DNA from: Anaerolineae bacterium
Lineage (GTDB): Bacteria > Chloroflexota > Anaerolineae > B4-G1
DNA: 8,824 bases
Reading direction: 5' to 3'
NCBI GenBank assembly: GCA_030612185.1
Contig: JAUWOI010000157.1
Location: forward strand, 1-8,824
Shown here: piece after piece, positions 1 through 5,768 of the stretch
Layout of the letters: each line of letters starts with the position of its first letter
Position numbering within the stretch: the stretch's first letter is position 1
Made by a program: the position numbers and the translations under genes
The notes under the pieces: generated by a model
The model's input: the letters and a program-made list of their open reading frames with translations, nothing else
Databases searched by the model: none
Told to the model about the DNA's origin: nothing

Positions 1-80
1 CATACCCCCCCCGGGCGGGGGGCGGCGCCCCCCGGCCCCCCCCCGCCCCCCCCCCCCCCGCGGGGGGGCCCGGGGGGGGT
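1..80. other. C/G homopolymer tract, probable contig-end artefact
   Basis: This stretch is almost only C and G, with runs of 6 to 14 identical bases. Nothing else in the window looks like it. Bases 1-16 (CATAC, then C-run, then GGGC) are the exact reverse complement of bases 68-83, so the tract is bounded by a perfect 16-bp inverted repeat. The kinase frame that starts at 81 stays open through it but would encode only Pro, Gly, Ala and Arg, which is not histidine kinase sequence. The most likely explanation is assembly or sequencing noise with a fold-back at a contig end. It should not be read as genuine sequence. A real GC-rich hairpin cannot be excluded from one sequence alone. Confidence 0.6.
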
Positions 81-311
81 ATGGTAGAGGTCACAGTGGC
101 CGACACCGGGGCAGGCATTCATCCCAAGGACCTGCCCTACATCTTCGAGCGCTTCTGGCGGGGAGAGAAGTCCCGTTCGCGGGTTGGAGGTGAGACCGGG
201 CTGGGGTTGGCGATTGCCAAACAACTGGTTGATCTGCACGGCGGGACAATTGGCGTGGAAAGCGCGCCCGGTGGGGGCTCGAAGTTTCGGTTTACGCTGC
301 CTGCGGGTTGA
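81..311 (+). CDS. sensor histidine kinase, C-terminal fragment (HATPase domain)
   Basis: This is the last 76 residues of a two-component sensor kinase, covering the ATP-binding domain that phosphorylates the conserved histidine. The G1 box is DTGAGI at about residues 8-13. The F box is IFERF at about 21-25, followed by the WRGEKSR often seen in HPK1-type kinases. The G2 box GETGLGLA is at about 37-44. The ending GSKFRFTLP is typical of the domain's last strand. The N box, dimerisation/His domain and sensor region are missing, lost in the homopolymer tract before base 81. The ATG at 81 is therefore almost certainly an internal Met, not the true start. The gene ends 102 nt before an ABC exporter on the same strand. 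Kinase and response-regulator pairs often sit next to the exporter they control, so this kinase may regulate it, but the partner regulator is not in view. The identification as a kinase fragment is firm; its signal is unknown. Confidence 0.9.
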   Translation: MVEVTVADTGAGIHPKDLPYIFERFWRGEKSRSRVGGETGLGLAIAKQLVDLHGGTIGVESAPGGGSKFRFTLPAG

Positions 312-360
312 TCTGAAGAGCCAGAAACGAGCCGTGATGGGTTATCTGTGTGACGTGTCC

Positions 361-394
361 AGAAACCAGGTTTTTTCCTAAAAACCTGGTTTCT
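361..394. repeat. perfect 15-bp inverted repeat (hairpin) between kinase and exporter genes
   Basis: The arms are 361-375 (AGAAACCAGGTTTTT) and 380-394 (AAAAACCTGGTTTCT), separated by the 4-nt loop TCCT. All 15 pairs match. The hairpin lies in the 102-nt spacer between the kinase stop (311) and the exporter ribosome binding site (401-407). It could act as a terminator for the kinase or insulate the exporter transcript, although the U-run after the stem is poor (TTTCT lies inside the stem). It could equally be a copy of a genome-wide palindromic repeat family. Only one copy is seen here. Confidence 0.7.
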
Positions 395-413
395 AGGCTG
401 GAAGGAGCCAAGA

Positions 414-2225
414 ATGAAATCACTGCGACGTATGTTCCGATTTATCAAACCTTACCAGAAGAACGCCATCCTGGCGATGGTGTTGTTGCTGGGCGTGGTG
501 GCGGCAGACTTGCTGATCCCGCGCTTGACCCAACGGGTCATTGACGAGGGTATTGCCAGGCAGGACCTGGGGATGATCGTGAGCACCGCCCTGCTGATGC
601 TTGGGGCCGCCGCCCTCAGTGCCCTATTCTCCGTCGGCAACACACTGCTTTCGGTGCGGGTGGCGATGGGCGTGGGCACAGACCTGCGCAGCGCGATCGT
701 CCGAAAGGTGCAGACGTTCTCGTTCGGCAACCTGGACCGTGTCCAGACGGGACAATTGCTGGTGCGCACGACCAGCGACGTCAACCAGGTACAGGTGATG
801 GTACTGATGTCCCTGCGTATGCTGACCCGCGCGCCGCTGTGGATGATCGGCAGTGTGGTTATGTTGATCACGACCAGCCTGCGGTTGGCGTTGCTGATGC
901 TGGCGCTGCTGCCGGTGATTCTAGTGATGATTGGGTTCTTCCTCGTCAAGGCGCGCCCGCTCTTTCTGTCAGTGCAGGAAAAACTGGATCGGTTGAACCA
1001 GGTTATGCAGGAGAACCTGGCGGGCGTGCGTGTCGTCAAGGCGTTCGTGCGCGTCGAGCACGAAAATCGTCGTTTCGACCAGGCCAATCGCGGTTTGATG
1101 GCTGAGAACATCAAAGTGATGCAACTCGTCGCTGTGCTGATCCCTACCATGCTGGCCCTCGTCAATATGGCGGTGGTGGGCGTCATCTGGTTTGGCGGTA
1201 ATTCGGCCGTCGCCGGGGATTTCACCGTGGGCGAGATTGTGGCCTCGATCAACTATATGGCCTTTTCGCTCTTCCCGATGATGATGCTTGGGGGCATGGC
1301 CGGGCCGATCTCGGCTGCCGACGCATCCGCCGGGCGCATCTGGGAGGTTTTGGACAGCGCCGCCGACGTGCAAGAGCGACCGCAAACACAGGCCCTGCCC
1401 AACGTCGCGGGCCGCGTGGCCTTTGAAGATGTCACCTTTAGTTACAACGGTAGTAACGACTTCAGTCGTTCTGGCGGCGCAAGAGCGACTGAAGTCGCCA
1501 CTATGCCTGACGAACCGGTGCTCAAGAACATCAGTTTGGTGGCTGAACCAGGCCAGATGGTGGCGATCCTGGGCGCGACCGGTTCGGGCAAGTCCAGCCT
1601 CGTCCACTTGATTCCGCGTTTCTACGACGTGGAGGCTGGTCGAGTGACGTTGGATGGTGTGGATGTGCGCGACCTGCCGCTGGGCGCGCTGCGTGCCCAG
1701 GTGGGCATAGCGCTACAGGAGACGGTGCTATTCAGCGGCACCATCCGCGACAACATCCGCTACGGTCGCCCCGAAGCGACAGAGGAAGAGGTCGTCGCCG
1801 CGGCCAAGTCTACTCAGGCTCACGAGTTTATTATGTCCTTCCCCAACGGCTACGAGACGGAAGTAGGCCAGCGAGGGGTGAACCTATCGGGCGGCCAGAA
1901 GCAGCGGATCGCCATCGCCCGCGCATTGCTGGTACAGCCGAAAGTCCTCATCCTGGACGATAGCACCAGCGCCGTGGACGTGGAGACGGAGGCCAGGATT
2001 CAGTCTGCGTTGGAACAATTGATGGCGGATCGCACCAGTCCTTCGGCCCTGCTCAGGACAATCTTCGTCATCGCGCAGCGCATCAGCACGGTGCTCAACG
2101 CCGACAAGATCGTGGTGTTGGATCGGGGACAAATTGCCGCTATGGGAACACACACGGAGTTGATGGTGTCCAGTCCGATCTATCGGGAAATCTATGAGTC
2201 GCAGTTGGGAAACGATAGTATGTGA
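414..2225 (+). CDS. heterodimeric ABC exporter, TM287/LmrC-like subunit with degenerate ATPase site
   Basis: A 603-residue half-transporter with the membrane domain fused to the ATPase. Six membrane helices lie at about 19-37, 55-77, 134-153, 157-178, 237-260 and 272-296. ATPase motifs: A-loop Tyr344 (FSY), Walker A GATGSGKSS at 387-395 (Lys393), Q-loop Gln435, signature LSGGQ at 491-495, Walker B ending ILDD (Asp515) with Asp516 where the catalytic Glu normally is, and Gln555 where the switch His normally is. These two changes are the known signature of the degenerate-site subunit of heterodimeric exporters such as TM287/288 and BmrCD. The end, YREIYESQLGN, also fits TM287-type proteins. The next gene supplies the active Walker B and His, while this one supplies the good LSGGQ for that site. 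Substrates of such pumps are drugs, lipids or peptides; the actual substrate is unknown. Two insertions stand out: about 20 residues at 346-366 encoded by a palindromic repeat, and about 8 at 541-548. Start ATG 414 follows GAAGGAG at 401-407. Confidence 0.95.
   Translation: MKSLRRMFRFIKPYQKNAILAMVLLLGVVAADLLIPRLTQRVIDEGIARQDLGMIVSTALLMLGAAALSALFSVGNTLLSVRVAMGVGTDLRSAIVRKVQTFSFGNLDRVQTGQLLVRTTSDVNQVQVMVLMSLRMLTRAPLWMIGSVVMLITTSLRLALLMLALLPVILVMIGFFLVKARPLFLSVQEKLDRLNQVMQENLAGVRVVKAFVRVEHENRRFDQANRGLMAENIKVMQLVAVLIPTMLALVNMAVVGVIWFGGNSAVAGDFTVGEIVASINYMAFSLFPMMMLGGMAGPISAADASAGRIWEVLDSAADVQERPQTQALPNVAGRVAFEDVTFSYNGSNDFSRSGGARATEVATMPDEPVLKNISLVAEPGQMVAILGATGSGKSSLVHLIPRFYDVEAGRVTLDGVDVRDLPLGALRAQVGIALQETVLFSGTIRDNIRYGRPEATEEEVVAAAKSTQAHEFIMSFPNGYETEVGQRGVNLSGGQKQRIAIARALLVQPKVLILDDSTSAVDVETEARIQSALEQLMADRTSPSALLRTIFVIAQRISTVLNADKIVVLDRGQIAAMGTHTELMVSSPIYREIYESQLGNDSM
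1451..1503. repeat. palindromic element inside the ABC ATPase coding sequence, in frame
   Basis: Two 22-nt arms, 1451-1472 and 1482-1503, are inverted copies around the 9-nt loop GGCGGCGCA. They match at 19 of 22 positions, and one of the three differences is a G-U pair in RNA. The inner 12 bp (CGACTTCAGTCG at 1457-1468, with its complement at 1486-1497) is perfect, and each arm core is itself nearly palindromic (CGACT-TC-AGTCG). It encodes roughly residues 346-363 of the transporter, just after the A-loop Tyr (FSYN) and before EPVLKNISL, where related ATPases normally have only a few residues. Frame is kept and no stop is introduced. It looks like a REP/MITE-type repeat inserted in a permissive surface loop. 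Whether it has other genomic copies cannot be told from this window. Confidence 0.7.
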
Positions 2226-2242
2226 AGCGTGAAACGTGAGAG
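2222..2242 (+). repeat. three imperfect heptamers (GTGAAGC / GTGAAAC / GTGAGAG)
   Basis: Three tandem 7-nt units begin on the last base before the stop codon of the first exporter gene and run into the 55-nt gap before the second. The consensus is GTGAAAC. One unit provides the GTG at 2236, which could be mistaken for the start of the second exporter gene. Only three units are present and only the middle one fits the consensus exactly, so chance is possible. Confidence 0.4.
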
Positions 2243-2265
2243 GAAATCACGCATCGCGTTTTACT

Positions 2266-2273
2266 GAGGAGGA
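2266..2273 (+). promoter_or_regulatory. ribosome binding site deciding the GTG start at 2281
   Basis: GAGGAGGA at 2266-2273 is an almost ideal Shine-Dalgarno sequence and lies about 8 nt before the GTG at 2281. The alternative in-frame GTG at 2236 lies inside a heptamer repeat and would add 15 residues (RGNHASRFTEEEYT region) not typical of this family. The site therefore supports starting the second exporter subunit at 2281. Confidence 0.8.
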
Positions 2274-2280
2274 ATACACA

Positions 2281-4110
2281 GTGGCTAGACGACCAGCAAC
2301 CAGCCTGCCTGGCCCTGGCGGAAGGCACAGGGGAGCGAAGATCGAAAAAGCCCGCGATGTACGTATCACTCTGCGCCGGCTGTTCGTAACCTTGCGGCCC
2401 TACAAATGGGCGCTAGTGACCGTGTTCATCCTGGTAGTGGTAAATACGATCCTGGATCTCCTAGCGCCTTTCCTGATGGGGGTCGCGATTGACGAGTTCA
2501 TCACTGCCGACGATTTGACGGGCCTACAGCGTATCATATTGCTGATGTTGGGTGCGTACGCAGGCGCGTGGCTGGCGAAGGTCGGCCAGAGTGTGATTAT
2601 GGCCAGGGTCTCTCAAAAAGCGATGCGTACCTTGCGCTACGATCTCTTCGAGCACTTGCAGACGCTCTCGCTCAGTTTCTTCGACCGGCATCCCCACGGC
2701 GAGTTGATGAGTCGCCTGACCAACGATATGGACGCCATCAGCCGCGTGCTTGCTCAAAACGTGACCGAGTTGTTTACTGGGTTGCTGACATTGGTGGGTA
2801 TCCTGGTGATGATGTTTGCGATTAATTTCTGGCTGGCGCTGGGCTCAATGATCGTCTTCCCGTTGATGATGTGGCTGGTGGGCTTCGTGGGGAAGCGCAC
2901 TCGCAGAGGCTTTCGCGAGTACCAGATGCGGATTGGCCAGTTGAACGGTCAACTGGAGGAAATGTTCAGCGGGCAGCGGATCATCGTGGCGTTTGGGCAG
3001 GAGGCCACCACTCTGGCGGATTTCGACGCGGCCAACGAGAAGGTGCGCCAGGTTGGCGTCCAGGCGCAGACCTACGCGATGCTGGTCCCGCCGCTGATGG
3101 GCATCCTGAGCAACGCCAACATCGCTATCCTCGCCGGGCTGGGGGGCTGGATGACACTCCAGGGCTGGGCCACAGTCGGCACCATCGCCGCCTTCTACAA
3201 CTACTCCCGTAAGTTCGCTGCGCCACTGCGGCATTTGGGCAACATCTACAACCAGGTGCAGGCCGCGTTGGCCGGGGCGGAGCGGGTCATCGAGGTGATT
3301 GACGAACAGCCGGAACTCACCGACGCGCCCGGCGCTGTCCCGCTCGACGACATCGCTGGCGAGGTCATCTTCGACCACGTTGACTTTGCCTACGTGCCCG
3401 GCGTGCCCGTGATCAAGGATGTGAGCCTGCGGGCGCAGCCTGGTCAGACAGTCGCGCTGGTGGGGCCGACGGGCGCGGGCAAGACCACTATCATCAACCT
3501 GCTCACACGCTTTTACGACATTGACGGGGGCGTTATCTGCATTGATGGTCGGGATATCCGCGAGGCACAGAAAGATTCCCTGCGCCGCCAATTAGGCATC
3601 GTGCTGCAAGACACCTTTCTGTTCTCGGAGTCGGTGATGGAGAACATCCGCTACGGGCGGCTCGACGCCACCGACGAGGAGTGCATCGCGGCGGCCAAGT
3701 TGGCGAACGCCGACCAGTTCATCTGCCGGTTGCCCCAGGGGTACGACACCGAACTCTCGGAGCGCGGCAGCAACCTGAGCCAGGGTCAGCGGCAGTTGTT
3801 AGCCATTGCCCGCGCCGTGCTGGCCGACCCGGGCATTCTCATCCTCGACGAGGCCACGAGCAGCGTTGACACCCGTACCGAGGTTCGCATCCAAGAAGCC
3901 CTGCTGCGATTGATGGAAGGGCGCACCAGTTTCGTCATCGCGCACCGGTTGAGCACCATCCGCAACGCCGACAAGTTACTCGTCATCAACGATGGTCGCA
4001 TCATTGAGCGCGGCACCCACGACGAACTGCTGGCACAGGGCGGGTTCTATCACAATTTGTATATGAGCCAGTTCAAGGGAAATGCTGGAACGAAATATTC
4101 TTCTACGTGA
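2281..4110 (+). CDS. heterodimeric ABC exporter, TM288/LmrD-like subunit with catalytic ATPase site
   Basis: A 609-residue half-transporter, partner of the gene 55 nt upstream. After a basic Gly/Pro/Arg-rich leader (1-28), common in this subfamily, six membrane helices lie at about 44-66, 84-106, 164-183, 184-205, 264-289 and 297-318. ATPase motifs: A-loop Tyr371, Walker A GPTGAGKTT from 395 (Lys401), Q-loop Gln443, signature LSQGQ at 499-503, Walker B ILDE (Asp523, catalytic Glu524) and switch His555. Walker B and His are canonical, but the signature has Gln for the usual second Gly-side residue (LSGGQ). In the heterodimer this altered signature faces the degenerate Walker motifs of the partner, while the partner's normal LSGGQ completes the hydrolysing site here. 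This reciprocal pattern is what is known for TM287/288-type pumps and strongly supports the pairing. GTG 2281 was chosen for its GAGGAGGA ribosome site. Substrate unknown; multidrug or lipid export in the cytoplasmic membrane is the usual role. Confidence 0.95.
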   Translation: MARRPATSLPGPGGRHRGAKIEKARDVRITLRRLFVTLRPYKWALVTVFILVVVNTILDLLAPFLMGVAIDEFITADDLTGLQRIILLMLGAYAGAWLAKVGQSVIMARVSQKAMRTLRYDLFEHLQTLSLSFFDRHPHGELMSRLTNDMDAISRVLAQNVTELFTGLLTLVGILVMMFAINFWLALGSMIVFPLMMWLVGFVGKRTRRGFREYQMRIGQLNGQLEEMFSGQRIIVAFGQEATTLADFDAANEKVRQVGVQAQTYAMLVPPLMGILSNANIAILAGLGGWMTLQGWATVGTIAAFYNYSRKFAAPLRHLGNIYNQVQAALAGAERVIEVIDEQPELTDAPGAVPLDDIAGEVIFDHVDFAYVPGVPVIKDVSLRAQPGQTVALVGPTGAGKTTIINLLTRFYDIDGGVICIDGRDIREAQKDSLRRQLGIVLQDTFLFSESVMENIRYGRLDATDEECIAAAKLANADQFICRLPQGYDTELSERGSNLSQGQRQLLAIARAVLADPGILILDEATSSVDTRTEVRIQEALLRLMEGRTSFVIAHRLSTIRNADKLLVINDGRIIERGTHDELLAQGGFYHNLYMSQFKGNAGTKYSST

Positions 4111-4207
4111 TGTTTTAGCAGTCGATGGCTTGCCCCAGCCTGGCTGTTTGAGTCGCGCGGGATGGGGCTTCTTTCTTGCTCGTTGTTCATTTGTCATTGG
4201 CTCCTGG

Positions 4208-4236
4208 TTGCCTTACCGGGCCTTCTGTGCTAAACT
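4208..4236 (+). promoter_or_regulatory. possible sigma-70-like promoter for the sensor kinase
   Basis: TTGCCT at 4208-4213 and TAAACT at 4231-4236 are separated by 17 nt, each matching 4 of 6 consensus bases. They lie in the 215-nt spacer (4111-4325) between the exporter and the sensor kinase, about 90 nt before the chosen start. The spacer has no convincing gene. The fit is modest and bacteria of this type may use other consensus sequences, so this is a suggestion only. Confidence 0.25.
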
Positions 4237-4325
4237 CGTAACCAGTCATAGCGGACACGGTATTAGTCTGAGTGCGGCGACGTGTTCTGCTTCGCCCTAC
4301 TTATTGCCAGGGGAAGAGAAGTATC

Positions 4326-5756
4326 ATGAAGTGGTCGCTTAAACGGGATGAACTGCTTATGCTGGCAGGCGGAATCCTGGCCGGGGCGGTTATCACAGTC
4401 CTTGTCTTTTCCGAATGGCCCCTGGGCTGGGGAGCATGGCGGGGGGTGCTGGTGTTCGCTGTGCTGATTGCGGTGACGATGGCTCTCGGATTGCCCTCCC
4501 TGTCCGGCAGCATCAGCATTGCTCATATGGTGATCGTGTGCGGCTTCCTGGCGCTGGGCCTGGTGCCGGGGCTGATCGCCTCCGCAGGAGGGGCCGTCCT
4601 CGCCGGCATTATCAAGATAGTGTTGGCGCAGCCGTTAGGATATAGGTCTCTCACACTGCGTCGCGTCCTGTTCAACATGGCCGGCAACGTTGGTGTGCAG
4701 ACCGGCGGCCTGTTGGCCGGGGCGGGCGGCTTCTGCCTGCTCGGCAGTTCCGCTCCGTTGTACGGCCTGGGCGTGTCAGACTTCCTGCCGCTGCTGGCGC
4801 TGTTTGTGATTTACTTCATCACCAACTTGCTGTGCCTGGTCGCCTTTCTGTGGGCACAGCAGCGGCCTTTGCTCCCTTGGAAGTGGGCTGATTGGCGGTA
4901 TGTGGTCCTCCTGGAACTCGTGCCCTTGCCTCTGTCTGTCCTCATCGCCATTGCTTACAATAGTGTGAGGATAGGGATCTTCTTGCTCCCCTCGGTCGTG
5001 CTGGTGGGCGGTGCATTCACTATCTGGCAAGCCGGGCGGGCACGGACGCGGCTCCGGCAACGGGTTCGGGAACTGTCCACGTTGAACGTGGTCAGCCAGG
5101 CGCTCAGCAATCTTGATTTGCTGGAGTTGCTCAGTGTTATTCATGCCCAGGTTGCCCGTCTGATGCCGGGCGATAACTTCTACATCGCGCTCTGCGATCT
5201 GGAGCGAGAGTTCATTGACTTCGCATTCGTCATCGAAAATGGCGCGCGCGTTTTCCGCCCCGGCCGGCCGTTCAGCAATGGGTTGGCCGAGTATGTCATC
5301 CGCCACCGTGCTCCACTTCTCATCCAATCGAACGTGGCAGAGATGGCAAAGCGTCTGGGGGTAGAGCCGATTGGGAGGGAGGCACAGTTGTGGCTCGGCG
5401 TGCCGATGATCGCGGAGAATCGGGTACTGGGTGTTATTTGTGTACAGAGTGACGAGCAGGCCGACGGTTACGACGAGCGCCACGTGGAGATGCTCTCGAC
5501 TATCGCAGCGCAGGCTGCGATGGCTGTGTCCAGTGCCCAACTCTACGGTCAGGCCCGTCAGCGGGCTGCGGAATTGGCGATGCTGAACACCATCTCTGCG
5601 GCCGTCAGTTCAACTCTTGACCTGGACCGCGTGCTGGAACTGATAGTCTCCTCCGTGATGTCGTTGATGGGCAGCCAGAAGTCGGCTATCTTCTTGCTGG
5701 ATGAGACCCAGGGGGCGTTGGGGTTAGGGGCCTCCAAAGGGCTGAGCGAGGGGTAG
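4326..5756 (+). CDS. membrane GAF-domain sensor kinase, N-terminal half ended by in-frame TAG
   Basis: A 476-residue product: a membrane input module followed by cytoplasmic GAF sensing. About eight hydrophobic segments lie near 9-28, 39-56, 63-80, 83-100, 117-140, 152-176, 192-211 and 216-234. They resemble multi-helix MASE-like modules of signalling proteins, but I cannot name the family. A linker (235-260, Arg-rich then amphipathic) leads to GAF1 at about 262-405, with WLGVPMIAENRVLGVICVQ its core. A second GAF starts at about 428 (STLDLDRVLELIVSSVM) and reaches IFLLDETQGALGLGASKGLSEG, where it is cut by TAG in mid-domain. The same frame continues without a shift and completes the GAF in the next entry, so the ancestral protein was one kinase of 1124 residues. 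As written, this half has no kinase domain. It may be a pseudogene part, an error, or one piece of a split sensor. Start ATG 4326 follows AGGGGAAGAGAAG; an in-frame GTG at 4272 is a weaker alternative. Confidence 0.75.
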   Translation: MKWSLKRDELLMLAGGILAGAVITVLVFSEWPLGWGAWRGVLVFAVLIAVTMALGLPSLSGSISIAHMVIVCGFLALGLVPGLIASAGGAVLAGIIKIVLAQPLGYRSLTLRRVLFNMAGNVGVQTGGLLAGAGGFCLLGSSAPLYGLGVSDFLPLLALFVIYFITNLLCLVAFLWAQQRPLLPWKWADWRYVVLLELVPLPLSVLIAIAYNSVRIGIFLLPSVVLVGGAFTIWQAGRARTRLRQRVRELSTLNVVSQALSNLDLLELLSVIHAQVARLMPGDNFYIALCDLEREFIDFAFVIENGARVFRPGRPFSNGLAEYVIRHRAPLLIQSNVAEMAKRLGVEPIGREAQLWLGVPMIAENRVLGVICVQSDEQADGYDERHVEMLSTIAAQAAMAVSSAQLYGQARQRAAELAMLNTISAAVSSTLDLDRVLELIVSSVMSLMGSQKSAIFLLDETQGALGLGASKGLSEG

Positions 5757-5759
5757 GGG
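5711..5759 (+). promoter_or_regulatory. G-run cluster holding the TAG stop and a possible reinitiation ribosome site
   Basis: Six runs of three to five G occur within 49 nt on the coding strand, at 5711-5715, 5720-5723, 5727-5730, 5739-5741, 5750-5753 and 5756-5759. The TAG stop lies exactly between the last two (GGGGTAGGGG). The final AGGGG at 5755-5759 is Shine-Dalgarno-like and sits 9 nt before GTG 5769, so ribosomes ending at the TAG could in principle restart there. The cluster could also fold as a loose G-quadruplex, although one loop is 8 nt. The same G richness makes base-calling errors more likely. Function is inferred only. Confidence 0.3.
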
Positions 5760-5768
5760 CTGGCCTCC

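Noticed and set aside
452..1252. Minus-strand open frame of 266 codons
   Set aside because: It is antisense to the membrane domain of the first exporter subunit, is Ser/Thr/Arg-rich, and has no domain or ribosome site that I can see.
2236..2280. Upstream GTG start for the second exporter subunit
   Set aside because: The GTG is within a heptamer repeat with no good ribosome site, while GAGGAGGA sits correctly before GTG 2281.
2845..3591. Minus-strand open frame of 248 codons
   Set aside because: It is antisense to the conserved exporter ATPase gene and has the composition of a shadow frame.
4132..4177. Possible terminator after the exporter: GCCCCA ... TGGGGC followed by a T-rich run
   Set aside because: The stem is only 6 bp with a 25-nt loop and the T-run is interrupted by C; too weak to call.
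4272..4325. Upstream GTG start for the sensor kinase
   Set aside because: The extra 18 residues do not look like family sequence and ATG 4326 has an AGGGGAAG site just before it and begins a normal basic-then-hydrophobic membrane leader.
5077..5091. Short palindrome CCACGTT-G-AACGTGG, operator-like
   Set aside because: It lies inside the GAF-kinase coding region (TLNVV) and is only 7 bp per arm; chance is likely.
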